Of a stretch of DNA of 64,000 nt, positions 18,801 to 27,099 are shown piece by piece. The DNA lies in contig OX381720.1 in the NCBI GenBank assembly GCA_947462335.1, positions 4,037,501-4,101,500 on the forward strand. Reading direction: 5' to 3'. The notes beneath the pieces are model-generated. The model was not told the DNA's origin. It searched no databases and saw nothing but the letters and a program-made list of their open reading frames with translations. The stretch comes from Harmothoe impar. Taxonomy: Eukaryota > Annelida > Polychaeta > Phyllodocida > Polynoidae. The number at the start of each line of letters is the position of its first letter. The stretch's first letter is position 1. A program made the translations under genes and the position numbers.

Positions 18801-19903
18801 CGTACTTTAGTACAGTCTTTTGTTACAGCAGTGTGTCTCTTCAAGTTGTAATTAGAAGAGAATGCTTTGTAACATTTTTCACAACTGTACACGCGCCCAT
18901 ATTTACACATGTCTACTATCAGACTCAAGTGGTTGCGGTACATGTTGAGATTCAAGACTTTCTTGCTACTACAAAGCTTGCTACGCACTACAGTCACTTT
19001 ATTAGTACTAGACAGCTTGAACACTCGTATGTCTATTTTGAATACTTTCTCTAATCTATCTAAATCACTTAAGAGAATACCTTTGAACTTTTTCTGACAA
19101 GTGTCTGGATAAGCTTCTTTGAAAAGCTCTACAGTTCTATCTAATGTTTTATACAAGTGGTGTGACAAGCATCTAAAGAAACACAAGTTGTCTCTGTACA
19201 CTCTCTTACTGTAAGAGTCTCGGTGGAAGTGTAACATACCTCTTTTCCTGAAACTAGGAGGGACACTCTCTAACTTACCTAAGAACACATTTGTAGGTCT
19301 AATATAAGTCAGATTCACATTCACATTACCTACTACTGTCCACTTTGTGTCAGGTCTACTTGTGTCAACTTTCACTTTACTTTTCAATAGATCTATGCAA
19401 CTTTCAAAGCTCTCAGAGTTCTTAACTAAGAAGTAAGGGTCTTGATGGTCTTCACTGTCATAAAAAACTGAAGAGTTGTTAGCTGAAGCATGAAAATACA
19501 TGACTCTTTGCTCAGCGTCTTCAGTGCAAGTCAAAATTCGACCAAAAGACACAGCTACTCTATAACTGTATAACTGGTTCTCATGTATAGCTCTGAGAGC
19601 TGTCACTATCTCACTCACTCCTTGATCAGATTCAAAAGTAGTTAATCTGACGTTATATATAGCTTGTACACAACCTAACACAACTAAACCTTGACCTATC
19701 GATCTGAAATTTGATTTGTAATATTCTAAGAAAAGAGAGTTTTTCTCAATCTCTTCAGGTAAAACTGTTTCACTAGAGAAGACTTCTCTCAAGCAAGTCT
19801 CTGAAGTACACAAGTTCTTACTACTGTTATGTATAGTAACTTGTCTAGGAATTCTAGGTGCATTACACCGAATACAACTGATAGTATTCACGTGTCTATG
19901 CAT
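15821..19903 (-). CDS. polB: Family B DNA polymerase, protein-primed type
   Basis: 1,360 aa, full length for Polinton PolB. The exonuclease motifs are Exo I DFES (407-410), Exo II FNSGRYDLN (538-546) and Exo III YYNNLD (669-674). The polymerase motifs are A DANSLYL (778-784), B LLGNSSYGK (1085-1093) and C DTDS (1184-1187). The long insertions between exonuclease and motif B, including FHGCYWHGH at 863-871, fit the DNA_pol_B_2 protein-primed group. The N-terminal 400 residues carry a C2HC finger (C341, C344, H357, C364) and a YRDNLCFFRCLSHHL segment seen in this class. It should replicate the linear element from protein-primed ends; the terminal protein itself is not identified. Confidence 0.95.
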   Translation of the reverse strand: MHRHVNTISCIRCNAPRIPRQVTIHNSSKNLCTSETCLREVFSSETVLPEEIEKNSLFLEYYKSNFRSIGQGLVVLGCVQAIYNVRLTTFESDQGVSEIVTALRAIHENQLYSYRVAVSFGRILTCTEDAEQRVMYFHASANNSSVFYDSEDHQDPYFLVKNSESFESCIDLLKSKVKVDTSRPDTKWTVVGNVNVNLTYIRPTNVFLGKLESVPPSFRKRGMLHFHRDSYSKRVYRDNLCFFRCLSHHLYKTLDRTVELFKEAYPDTCQKKFKGILLSDLDRLEKVFKIDIRVFKLSSTNKVTVVRSKLCSSKKVLNLNMYRNHLSLIVDMCKYGRVYSCEKCYKAFSSNYNLKRHTAVTKDCTKVRFIYKGGVYKPSRTIFQKLSELGVHTPAHLKIYPYKIAFDFESYFVKNGEKSCNTTFELDHVPLSASVASDFPGYTEPVCFVRESNRENDDLVSRVLGYIDMLACEIGECVRERFKVVTDQLDALQAEEERLESAALKAAKLEKSKYNLSPVVRAKQALTAYMNRVPVVGFNSGRYDLNLIKRSFHTFFSEREKKPMTTIKRCNQYIAVYTEHLVFLDMVNYLAPGYNYASYLKAFLKDTEKGFFPYEWMDNVRKLDNTTLPPRRSFYSSLTGKGITQAEYRSCKEVWVKEKMKTMKDYLVYYNNLDVAPFVRAINEHSKFFIERSVDMFKDGLTLPGLTLKFLFQNTELNATPYVLFSHHEKEVHNLLRKNLVGGPAIIFHRHHRSGITRIRERKYGVESKKCDHILGVDANSLYLKCMGEAHCTGFYVVRRHEDDFKPVLSQQISYSAVEWLRYRAIVDKVPILHQYNYGEVSVGSQRIRVDGIVPDRKLIYQFHGCYWHGHTCQINKTLMTSTKGREWIEERSTKTAAVTLYLKSLGYTVVEQYECQWIKLRKNTQCLKLKPEWSVNRPSSAGKMSQAEIIEGVKSGSVFGLIQVDIHTPEHLKPYFAEMTPVFKNILVSKEDVGDHMKSYLESVGKLRQPQRQLIGSFHGSGLLLGTPLLKWYLEKGLVVSKVHLLVQYTPEETFRPFVQEVTAARRKGDENVDCKILSDLYKLLGNSSYGKTICNKQNFLNTKYVSPDFASRHCLHWSVQQVHDISENTVEMSSLPTSITYDLPVQIGFMVYQYAKLKMLAFYYDFLLKFIDSKDFEMCEMDTDSFYFALSKKNLDEAVKPDMREQYFRERHKWLPSESCDNPEHRETYIQCRTHNYPWVQPPCCYRRLVFDKRTPGLFKIEWEGDAMTSLNPKCYMCVSETGNKTSCKGVIQRQNNLTETNYQNVLKTEKTHVVTNRGFRVIDHHVTTYSQNKQGLNYQYIKRIVCEDGVSTEPLDI

Positions 19904-19982
19904 TTTAAAAACTCTTCAGATATACACTCTCTCCTTCTTTTTTTCTTTCCTTTTTTCCACTAAAACATACTGACTAACAAAC

Positions 19983-19986
19983 AAGC

Positions 19987-20021
<35 letters not shown>

Positions 20022-20022
20022 T
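19983..20022 (+). repeat. (CAGA)n microsatellite
   Basis: About nine CAGA units in the 200-bp gap between PolB and the 510-aa gene. Confidence 0.9.
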
Positions 20023-20101
20023 AATGCAAAGAATTTACAGCCCTATCAATACAGTGTTGAGGAACCTTACAACTGATGTAATTTAATTGTTGAGCACTCA
20101 C

Positions 20102-21634
20102 CTAATCAGTCTCATCGCAAGTGGTAACACCTCTGTAAAAGTTCTTGTCACTCTCCAGCATCGGCCCAACACGTTCCAGTATGTCTTTGATCGTGTTGAC
20201 AGTCACCGTGTACCCACAGTGTATTGGGCTTGTTGTTGCTCGACCTGCCGGCAGCGCTTTATCCATTTCTTCCACGTACGACGACGTTCCGATGTGGATC
20301 TTAGGTTGTCCCCTGTAGAGGTTGACTAACACACCTGTGTGTTTGACAGGGTTGTCTAAGTAGTTCAGATAGTTCTGGACTGCTGGCGCTCCTTTCTTGG
20401 CTTCTTCTTTAATCCTGTCATAGTTCTCTATGATAGATTTGCTCTGGTAGAAGAGCCCTCTGAAGTCGTTTGCTCGTAAGTTGACGCGCCTCTCGTAAGG
20501 CTTGTTCAAATATTGCCTTATTGAGACGCCACTGATGAAGGGGAGCTTGTATACTTCAAGCAGCGTGCATGTATCCCCAGGTGGGTAGAAGAGTTGGTCA
20601 GGAACAATGCTACCTTCAGCTTGTTGAGATGGGAAACCAAACCGACTAGGCCACTTCTCACCAGTCAAAGGGACTATGCGGAAGTTAGCCAGCTTAGACC
20701 CAACTTTCTTGGATCCATTCCTCGGCGGAAGCGGTGTCACAACAGCAGTAGCAACCGTAGATTGGGAAGTAACACTTCCCACACCAGCCTTTGCAGCACG
20801 TGCAGCAGCTGCAGCTACAGTAGCCACACTCTTGGTGTACTTTCGCTTATTTTTTTTTTCAACAACTGCTTCTGGCTGAATCTGTGGAGATGGACCTCTT
20901 TTAGTAGCAGTCGTCACGCCCTTGGGAGGATTCACTTCACCACTTGTGTCACCTACTACTCTTGAGTAGTACTCATCTGTGACTACTGTAGCTTCCCCGT
21001 TGATGACGACGACAGTGTCGGTCAAGCCAGGAGTGATGACGGCCCCGGCACTATCCCTCACTACAATGTCGGCTGGTACAGCTGTAGTGACAGGTGAGGA
21101 AGGTGGCGCACAGCGTCCTTCAGCTTCAGCTTTCTGGAACCACTCATCTAGTACTTCATTCAAGTCGTGCCCGATGATTTCACCTTCTTCTACTTCGTCC
21201 TCTGTCAAGTCGATGACGATTGGCGTACTGGGTCGAAGTATCTCATCACCAGTCAAGTCGATGATGACTGGAGGAGTAGCGGCAGTGGGAAGAGCTCCAT
21301 TGCCTCGGCCCACGGGCATGACGTGTGACAGGGTCTGGTAAGTGAGGACATCTTGGGGTGGTTCAGGGTTGCTGAAGCTTGTAGAGCTCAAAGCTGGTGC
21401 TGACGTAGATACATCACGGTCCAGTACGCCAGTGGAAGGAGCCAGCATGCAGTCCAGATCGTGATGTAACCCCAAGATAGCTGCACTCTGCTCTTCAGGT
21501 GTACTTGGACGATGAATCCACTGTACTTCATTGCTCACTGTAGGAGGTATCTCCACAGAAACGTCCAGAACTAAGTTCTTGCTCTTAGCTACTTTAGAAC
21601 TCTTCTTAGAGCTCTTGTTGCCAGCAGACCGCAT
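20102..21634 (-). CDS. Unknown protein with two SUMO-interaction-like motifs
   Basis: 510 aa, divergently transcribed from the right arm. The N-terminus is Lys/Ser-rich (SKKSSKVAKSK, possible nuclear signal). Two near-identical motifs, VIIDLTGDE (123-131) and IVIDLTEDE (139-147), match the SUMO-interacting motif: a hydrophobic core plus acidic tail. Residues 155-320 are low complexity with Ala/Thr/Val runs and a basic KKNKRKYTK patch. The C-terminal 190 residues (from about TGEKWPSRFGF) look folded and contain LYRGQPKIHIG. It sits next to PolB, so a replication partner such as a terminal or ssDNA-binding protein is possible; I do not recognise the family. Confidence 0.75.
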   Translation of the reverse strand: MRSAGNKSSKKSSKVAKSKNLVLDVSVEIPPTVSNEVQWIHRPSTPEEQSAAILGLHHDLDCMLAPSTGVLDRDVSTSAPALSSTSFSNPEPPQDVLTYQTLSHVMPVGRGNGALPTAATPPVIIDLTGDEILRPSTPIVIDLTEDEVEEGEIIGHDLNEVLDEWFQKAEAEGRCAPPSSPVTTAVPADIVVRDSAGAVITPGLTDTVVVINGEATVVTDEYYSRVVGDTSGEVNPPKGVTTATKRGPSPQIQPEAVVEKKNKRKYTKSVATVAAAAARAAKAGVGSVTSQSTVATAVVTPLPPRNGSKKVGSKLANFRIVPLTGEKWPSRFGFPSQQAEGSIVPDQLFYPPGDTCTLLEVYKLPFISGVSIRQYLNKPYERRVNLRANDFRGLFYQSKSIIENYDRIKEEAKKGAPAVQNYLNYLDNPVKHTGVLVNLYRGQPKIHIGTSSYVEEMDKALPAGRATTSPIHCGYTVTVNTIKDILERVGPMLESDKNFYRGVTTCDETD

Positions 21635-22378
21635 CCTAAACTAAAACAGTTAGTTTTGTAGAAGTTGAAAAGTAGAGGCAGCGTGTAGAGTGGCAAGTGT
21701 AGAGTAGAGTAGTCGTCACAGTTGAGCAGCTCAGGAGCGGTTTGATTTCAACTGAGCAAATCAAGGGGTATATATACTAATTTTACTGAGAACGATTGTC
21801 AAACGTTGTCACACGTTTGTTGAACGACAATAGACGAACATTTGACGTCTGACATTTTTTTCATATTTCATCTCTAATTGTTATTGTACGACAATTATAC
21901 GCACATGTCACTATAGTAAAGCACTAGGCTGAGTTTAGATACAATGTATCTTTATCAACCACACTACATAAATAAGCACGGGATAACCCATAACAGACTA
22001 GTGCTTCTGCGGAGAGCAAAACAAAAAAAGTTGAAAAACAACAGTTGGAAATGTGAACTCTATTCAGATAGCACAGTGGCTGTCAGCTGGATGGGGCGTT
22101 GCAACATAAAAGGAACGTTCATGAATGCTGTATCTTATACTACACTTTTCAAGATGAAAAAATATAAATACAGTCTAAATTTTTTTTTAAACTTATTATA
22201 TGATTGACAAGTTTGAAGGTGAAGTTTACATTTTCTTCTTGACGTTTATTTGAAAGATTTTCTTTCAAGTGAGTTAATTTGTGAACACTACTTTTCTAGA
22301 GAGGGTGGGGGAAACGATTAGTGTACGTTGAAAACAACCGGCTGTGATCAGATTCAAACTGAGCAGCTCTGAGACAAC
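21635..22378. promoter_or_regulatory. Divergent promoter region between the two arms
   Basis: No convincing gene. A GTATATATAC-like TATA box at about 21,764-21,772 serves the minus-strand 510-aa gene about 130 bp downstream. AACGATTGTCAAACGTTGTC-type words and ACAAT/ATTGT inverted pairs cluster at 21,788-21,900. An 87-codon ORF (21,944-22,207) is probably chance. The plus-strand gene starts at 22,379 without an obvious TATA box. Confidence 0.5.
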
Positions 22379-23071
22379 ATGTCCAGTGCAGCTTGTACAC
22401 CTCTACCGATTTCACTCAGCACTAAACACAGGCGGTCAGTTTGGGAGTTCATTTCAGACGTCAAGAGTGGAGTAGAGACTGGTGAGGAAAAGCAGTTGTT
22501 CAGATATTGTCCTGAAGAGTACATCAGAGATAGTTACATACCTCCAAATTTAGATTTTTCAAATTGTTTTCTGCATAACAACACGACTCCCATAAATGCT
22601 AGTAGTCCTTCTCTCAAGAAGTTCATAACTAGTTCTACTGGGAAAGCTACTCAATCTGAAGTAGTGAGTAACGTGTTACTGCTAGTTTCTAAGTTACAAC
22701 ACAGTGTAACTTCTCATAGTGTAGTAGCTTCAGCTATCAACTTTCAAAAATGTAGGACGAAACCCTACTTCAAAATTAATCAGCTCGAATCACACCAGCT
22801 GGGAAATTCTGTGTTCATCTCTACGAGTATGGTACATGGCTTAATCAAGCACACAGTATCAGCTCCTGACAAGATAACACGTGCTAAATACTCTTCAGAT
22901 CGGTTTTTGTATGAAAGAGCATACAAGACTGAGATTGGACACAATGCAAACGGGTGTTGTCACGTTGTAAGAGTAGTTGTACAACGTTGTCAAAACCCTA
23001 CTCTACTGTGCCAAGGAGTCTTGTATGAACTGGTGACAGCCTTTCCAACTCAATCCTTCTCCCCTAACTGA
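22379..23071 (+). CDS. Unknown 230-aa protein, first gene of the right arm
   Basis: Uninterrupted 230-aa frame starting shortly after the divergent promoter region. No signal peptide, transmembrane segment or known motif is seen. It has mixed composition with Ser/Thr-rich stretches and a C-terminal segment CCHVVRVVVQRCQNP that looks like a buried beta strand. It has no counterpart in element 1. Position suggests an early gene. Confidence 0.6.
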   Translation: MSSAACTPLPISLSTKHRRSVWEFISDVKSGVETGEEKQLFRYCPEEYIRDSYIPPNLDFSNCFLHNNTTPINASSPSLKKFITSSTGKATQSEVVSNVLLLVSKLQHSVTSHSVVASAINFQKCRTKPYFKINQLESHQLGNSVFISTSMVHGLIKHTVSAPDKITRAKYSSDRFLYERAYKTEIGHNANGCCHVVRVVVQRCQNPTLLCQGVLYELVTAFPTQSFSPN

Positions 23072-23277
23072 TGAAAAAAAAACCTTGACCAATAGTCTAT
23101 TAGATGCTTCACAAAAAAATAAAAAAAGTGAAAAAAAAGGTATAGGTGTACTAACAAACTAACTCTGGTCTCTCATATATTGAGAGACCCCCCTTCAAAC
23201 TGTCACTCTACTTCTTAAAAATTTTACATGCACACTGTGTTTTAAACGGTTAGTTGTCAAGTCATAAATCACTCAGA

Positions 23278-23287
23278 GTATATAGGG
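23278..23287 (+). promoter_or_regulatory. TATA box for the DUF5662-like gene
   Basis: GTATATAGGG, 46 bp upstream of the ATG at 23,333. Confidence 0.5.
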
Positions 23288-23332
23288 TCGTGTAAGTGCA
23301 CTCACTCATTCAAACGACCTTTCAACGTCATC

Positions 23333-23986
23333 ATGAAGACAGCTCACGACCTCTACACGCTAGTTAAAGCTAGATACCCTGAAGACGAGTTAGTATTACA
23401 GTATGTGTGTGAAAGAAAAGAGTCTGTCACATGCACTGTAAAAACTTTACAGTACATTTTCAATCATTTCAAACAGACTTTAGAGCATAGGAAATGGTTG
23501 TATTACACTTGGGTTCTGCTAAGTGATAGCTTCAATGAGAGTGAAGCTAAATGTATAGACAAGTTGATAATGAAGCACGACTTGTCTAAGTTTTCAGCTG
23601 TAGAAGCTGTTGGATACGGGTGGAAGTTTGGCCGCCTTAAGAGTTCAAAACCTCTCAAGAACTCTGACCACCTTGCAATGTGGGAATCAGCGCTGAAACA
23701 TCACTACGCAAACAACCCTCATCATCCTCAGTACCACTCTAATCAAGACATGCCGACACATTACTTGTTAGAGAGTATCATAGACATGCTAGGTTGTCGG
23801 CTTCAAAGGAACTTAGCAGGTCGTTCAGATTTGAAAGTAGAAGACATTTTCAAAATCCCAGATACGTATCTAGAACGTTACACTGAAGCAGACAGACACA
23901 GAGTTAAAACTTATTTAAGTCAGTGGGAGCGTGATATTACAACGTCCCCTCATCGTAGTGGTTTAGCGCTCAGAATGTTATTGTAA
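23333..23986 (+). CDS. DUF5662/HD-hydrolase-like protein
   Basis: 217 aa. Around residues 77-135 it shows IMKHDLSKFSAVE, then W-x-SALKHHYANNPHHPQY, then an M-x-HYLLESIIDML helix. An HD pair, a Lys-Phe-Ser/Glu partner, a double His and NPHHPEY-type spacing are hallmarks of the DUF5662 family, common in phages and large viruses and thought to resemble HD-domain phosphohydrolases. If correct, a nucleotide or nucleotide-derivative hydrolase role is possible, with His82, Asp83 and the His cluster binding metal; no activity is known. Its own TATA box suggests separate expression. Confidence 0.65.
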   Translation: MKTAHDLYTLVKARYPEDELVLQYVCERKESVTCTVKTLQYIFNHFKQTLEHRKWLYYTWVLLSDSFNESEAKCIDKLIMKHDLSKFSAVEAVGYGWKFGRLKSSKPLKNSDHLAMWESALKHHYANNPHHPQYHSNQDMPTHYLLESIIDMLGCRLQRNLAGRSDLKVEDIFKIPDTYLERYTEADRHRVKTYLSQWERDITTSPHRSGLALRMLL

Positions 23987-24024
23987 ACACTCTGATAAAA
24001 AAGTGAAACGTTAGTGCATCGTAT

Positions 24025-24093
24025 AGAGTTGGGTGGGGTGGGGGGTGTGTATAGTATTAGCATAGGGTGTATGGGGTGGGGGCACCCCTCTAG
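24025..24093 (+). other. G-rich tract, possible G-quadruplex
   Basis: Runs of 3-6 G (GGGTGGGGTGGGGGG, then AGGGTGTATGGGGTGGGGG) on the coding strand about 100-160 bp upstream of the TATA box of the death-domain gene. Confidence 0.5.
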
Positions 24094-24183
24094 TGTGAAA
24101 TGGATAGGGGGGCGAGGAGTTCGAACTCAGAACGTTTTGCATACTCTTTACACGATTTCCCTACGTATTCTAGTCTAAAGAGC

Positions 24184-24193
24184 TATATAAAAG
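24184..24193 (+). promoter_or_regulatory. TATA box for the death-domain gene
   Basis: TATATAAAAG, 79 bp upstream of the ATG at 24,272; the best TATA match of the right arm. Confidence 0.65.
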
Positions 24194-24271
24194 CTCTCCC
24201 TAACCTACAACACCCCATACAACGCTCTACCTACCTACCTGCCTGTCTACTCCTTCACACACTCACTCATC

Positions 24272-24958
24272 ATGGCAGATTTCAATTTAGTAGTACCTGT
24301 ATCATCATTCTTCAAAGGAGAGCCGTTAGGATACTTACCAGACGCTATGCTACTGAAAATAAGTAGTAAGTTGCCGACATCAGATTACATACGGTTAGGT
24401 TCATACCTCAAAGTGAACTTGAAGGACATGGGATATCTCAGTTGTGAGAGAAGTGTCATAACTCAAGCTAGAGAAATGTTCACTACTTGGTACCAGAAAA
24501 GTTGTACTACTAGGTGGAAGGAACTAGCAGACGCCTTGGAAGAATCTTACCGTATGGACCTCATCCAATTCTCACGTGAGTACATGGACAAGCATGACAT
24601 GTGGGATGGCTTAGAGAGTGGAGACATAGAGTGGAAAGTGCAGAAATATTTCTCTCTTTTAGCTGAGCTCTGCCCTAGAGACTGGAAGACCATAGGGATC
24701 TACTTAGGGTTGACTTCTCATGAACTAGCTTTCATCTCTCAACCTGTGCCTTCTGACAGAACTGTCAAGAACCCTGTCTATGAAGTGCTGAGAGCTTGGA
24801 AGTACAACGAGACGTCTGAGCCTATGGCTCTGATGAAAGTGTTGCAAGACGACATGGGTCGCAGCGACGTCGCAATGTATGTTCAAGGGTTGTATGCAGC
24901 TGTACCCAAAGACATAAAAGTGAGCTGTGTCACTCCAGTGTTGACCACTCTCGTCTGA
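24272..24958 (+). CDS. Tandem death-domain protein encoded by element 2
   Basis: 228 aa with two death-fold repeats and little else. DD1 covers about residues 22-100 (LPTSDYIRLGSYL, AREMFTTWYQK, WKELADALEESYRMDLI). DD2 covers about 125-208 (CPRDWKTIGIYLGL, VYEVLRAWKYNE, ALMKVLQDDMGRSDVAMYV). Each shows the death-domain pattern: W-x2-(I/L)-G-x2-L-G-(L/I), then a helix ending M/V-L-x2-W, then a (L/A)-x2-(A/V)-L-x3-(G)-R-x-D helix. Death domains assemble apoptosis and innate-immune complexes by homotypic binding; a catalytic-less tandem protein from a virus-like element would be expected to act as a decoy or scaffold. It lies 13 bp before the ATPase gene with its own TATA box. No counterpart in element 1. 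The fold call is by motif only. Confidence 0.72.
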   Translation: MADFNLVVPVSSFFKGEPLGYLPDAMLLKISSKLPTSDYIRLGSYLKVNLKDMGYLSCERSVITQAREMFTTWYQKSCTTRWKELADALEESYRMDLIQFSREYMDKHDMWDGLESGDIEWKVQKYFSLLAELCPRDWKTIGIYLGLTSHELAFISQPVPSDRTVKNPVYEVLRAWKYNETSEPMALMKVLQDDMGRSDVAMYVQGLYAAVPKDIKVSCVTPVLTTLV

Positions 24959-24971
24959 TCACTGCACTAAG

Positions 24972-25661
24972 ATGGACGTCTCTAGCACTGTGGAATCTGT
25001 TGAATTCGATCCTAGACTACAGTCACCTTTCACTATGCTAATAGCTGGACCTACATCGTGTGGTAAGAGTCGTCTAGTATTCGAAGTGATAAATAACGTG
25101 AAGACTCTCGTCACACCTGAAGTACACGATATAACTTACTGCTACAGCCAGTGGCAAGCAGAGTTTGAAAAGTTGAAAAGTGCAGGTGTGAAATTCAACG
25201 AAGGTCTTCTTACAAGAGATGAACTTTTCAACTCTAGTCGAGATACTAGTAAACACTCGATGCTCATCATAGACGACTTGTTAGACCCAGAATATGCACC
25301 TATAGCTAAAGACCTCTTCATCAAAGGTTCTCATCATATGAACATGAATGTAATATTCATTACTCAGAACTTATTCTTTGCTAACAAAGACTTCAGGACT
25401 CTCAGTTTGAACAGTCATTATCTAGTTATTTTTAAAAACCCTCGAGATATGAGTCAGATAAGTTATATATCTAGACAAGCTTTCCCAGCGCAACCATCTT
25501 TCTTGACTCAAGTATATAACAAAGAGACTACAGCTAAACACTCATACATAGTGTTGGACTGTAAGCAGAGCACACCTGACAACTTGAGAGTGAGGAACAG
25601 TATAACAACACCTTGGAACAGCGTAGTATTCATTCCTACTGGGAAAAAGCAGAAGAAATGA
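24972..25661 (+). CDS. A32-like genome-packaging ATPase
   Basis: 229 aa, intact. Walker A GPTSCGKSR (26-34), Walker B LIIDDLL (98-104), and FITQNLF after it, as in FtsK/HerA-type packaging ATPases of Polintons, poxviruses and related viruses. It pumps DNA into the capsid. First gene of a tightly packed late cassette; its stop overlaps the next ATG (ATGA). The element-1 homologue carries a premature stop. Confidence 0.92.
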   Translation: MDVSSTVESVEFDPRLQSPFTMLIAGPTSCGKSRLVFEVINNVKTLVTPEVHDITYCYSQWQAEFEKLKSAGVKFNEGLLTRDELFNSSRDTSKHSMLIIDDLLDPEYAPIAKDLFIKGSHHMNMNVIFITQNLFFANKDFRTLSLNSHYLVIFKNPRDMSQISYISRQAFPAQPSFLTQVYNKETTAKHSYIVLDCKQSTPDNLRVRNSITTPWNSVVFIPTGKKQKK

Positions 25662-26068
25662 AGGGGAGTACTAAGAGTAAGCGTGCTGAGAGTCTTAAGC
25701 GCCGTCAGAGAAGTGCTTACTACCAAAAGTTAGTTTCTTTACGTCGTCATTACTCTCTGTTGAAACATATAGCTAAATGTAGTACTACAGACTGTCAACA
25801 TTTAGTGAGAGGTCTCAGTGAAGAAGTGATCAGACTAATGAGTGTCATATGTGTCAATGTAATGAACAAAACCTTGACACCGAACTCAATTCACGCAGTC
25901 AAGAAGTTATCGCCGTACAAGAAACAGCTGAGAGCTATAACAAAACCTAAGATTACTGTCATAGCTAAGAGACGAATACTACAGCAGAAAGGTGGCTTCA
26001 TAGGTGCACTACTGGGTGTAGCACTACCACTTATTACTAGTCTCATAGGATCAGCTGTCAAACGGTAG
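25658..26068 (+). CDS. pX/core-like small basic virion protein
   Basis: 136 aa from ATG 25,658, chosen because it forms the ATGA overlap with the ATPase stop and gives a very basic N-terminus (MKGSTKSKRAESLKRRQR). The middle matches element 1 (LKHIAKCSTTDC). The C-terminus is basic (KRRILQQKGGF) then hydrophobic (GALLGVALPLITSLIG). The layout recalls adenovirus core peptide pX, which condenses DNA; this is inferred from architecture and position. Confidence 0.72.
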   Translation: MKGSTKSKRAESLKRRQRSAYYQKLVSLRRHYSLLKHIAKCSTTDCQHLVRGLSEEVIRLMSVICVNVMNKTLTPNSIHAVKKLSPYKKQLRAITKPKITVIAKRRILQQKGGFIGALLGVALPLITSLIGSAVKR

Positions 26069-26070
26069 TC

Positions 26071-27099
26071 ATGTCTTACACACGTATGGCTTTAGTGAGA
26101 CCTGATTTAGTGGGTAGAAGCGACACCCCCATTTCTTCTACTACTAACACTGACCCGCTACCTAGTGCAACACTCGCGTCTTCTGCTCCAGCTGTGCTAC
26201 CAGACCCTCAAACTCAGTTCTATGAGAGTCAACTAGTCAGAGAAAAACTATCCCCACACAGTAGTCTAGTGGAGATATTGAGTCACTTACAGAAAGAAGC
26301 AACTAGAGTATTGAATGACTCTCAGTTGAACACTAGTGAGAGACTCAGTAGATACAACCAGCTCATGACTAAATCTTCTATACTATACAAAAAAGCTAAA
26401 ATTGTGAGTCGAGCTGCTTCTTCTATGAACCCTAGAAATATTACTCGACAACGTCACAAAAGAGGTAGGAGAGGGGAAGAAGCAGACGATGAAGCTACTT
26501 CAGGCGATGATGACGATATGTTTTCTACTACTAGTCATCAAACTCCAACTCCAAGTTTACCTGGTGCTAGTGGAGACGATGAATATGAGTCTCAAGAAGA
26601 AGAAGAAAGAGAAGAAGAAGACACAGGACCTATAGGTAGACAAGGTGTCATGGTGATGGATGCTTTAATTCAAAGGCGTGTACCTACTACTTATCAGAAG
26701 ACTGCTATGAATCTGTATAGACACTTAGCAGACTCTGACAAAGGTAGAGGTACTATCAACTGGACTCCTAGTGGTGAACTAGTAGTGCACGGGCGGCGTA
26801 TACAAGGGAGTAACATCATTGATCTACTAGGTGATGCAGCTCGGAAAAATAGTCTAACTAAGAAGCAACCTCCCATAGGACAAAAGTACTTCATCGCAGC
26901 TGTTAAAAGGTTGAACCCAGACCTCAAGTTCGTCAGAAACAAAGAATCTTTCAAGAGTGTTAGTTCTATGACTGGCTCCCCCTTCAGAAGACGTTCATAT
27001 AGTGTAACACCAAAGCGTAAACGTAAAGCTAATACTGCACAGAGTGGTACTGGTATAACATCTCGTCAACTAGCAAAGTTATGGCGGACAAAGCTTTGA
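26071..27099 (+). CDS. Conserved virion-cassette protein of unknown function
   Basis: 342 aa, two bases after the preceding stop. N-terminal YTRMALVRPDLV resembles the element-1 start (KRLALVDPETL). A helical region lies around 60-115. A strongly acidic stretch (SQEEEEREEEDTG) is followed by the conserved core YQKTAMNLYRHL...RRIQGSNIIDLLGDAAR. The C-terminus is basic with PKRKRKA. Conserved in position and core between the two elements, so probably a structural or assembly protein. The last 19 nt overlap the integrase gene. Family not recognised. Confidence 0.7.
   Translation: MSYTRMALVRPDLVGRSDTPISSTTNTDPLPSATLASSAPAVLPDPQTQFYESQLVREKLSPHSSLVEILSHLQKEATRVLNDSQLNTSERLSRYNQLMTKSSILYKKAKIVSRAASSMNPRNITRQRHKRGRRGEEADDEATSGDDDDMFSTTSHQTPTPSLPGASGDDEYESQEEEEREEEDTGPIGRQGVMVMDALIQRRVPTTYQKTAMNLYRHLADSDKGRGTINWTPSGELVVHGRRIQGSNIIDLLGDAARKNSLTKKQPPIGQKYFIAAVKRLNPDLKFVRNKESFKSVSSMTGSPFRRRSYSVTPKRKRKANTAQSGTGITSRQLAKLWRTKL

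Noticed and set aside
19983..20022. Regular CAGA array as a CRISPR-like repeat
   Set aside because: Simple 4-bp microsatellite without spacers; no cas genes and a eukaryotic context.
21944..22207. 87-aa ORF in the divergent promoter region of element 2
   Set aside because: Low-complexity Lys/Asn-rich end, no domain, overlaps regulatory sequence; likely chance.
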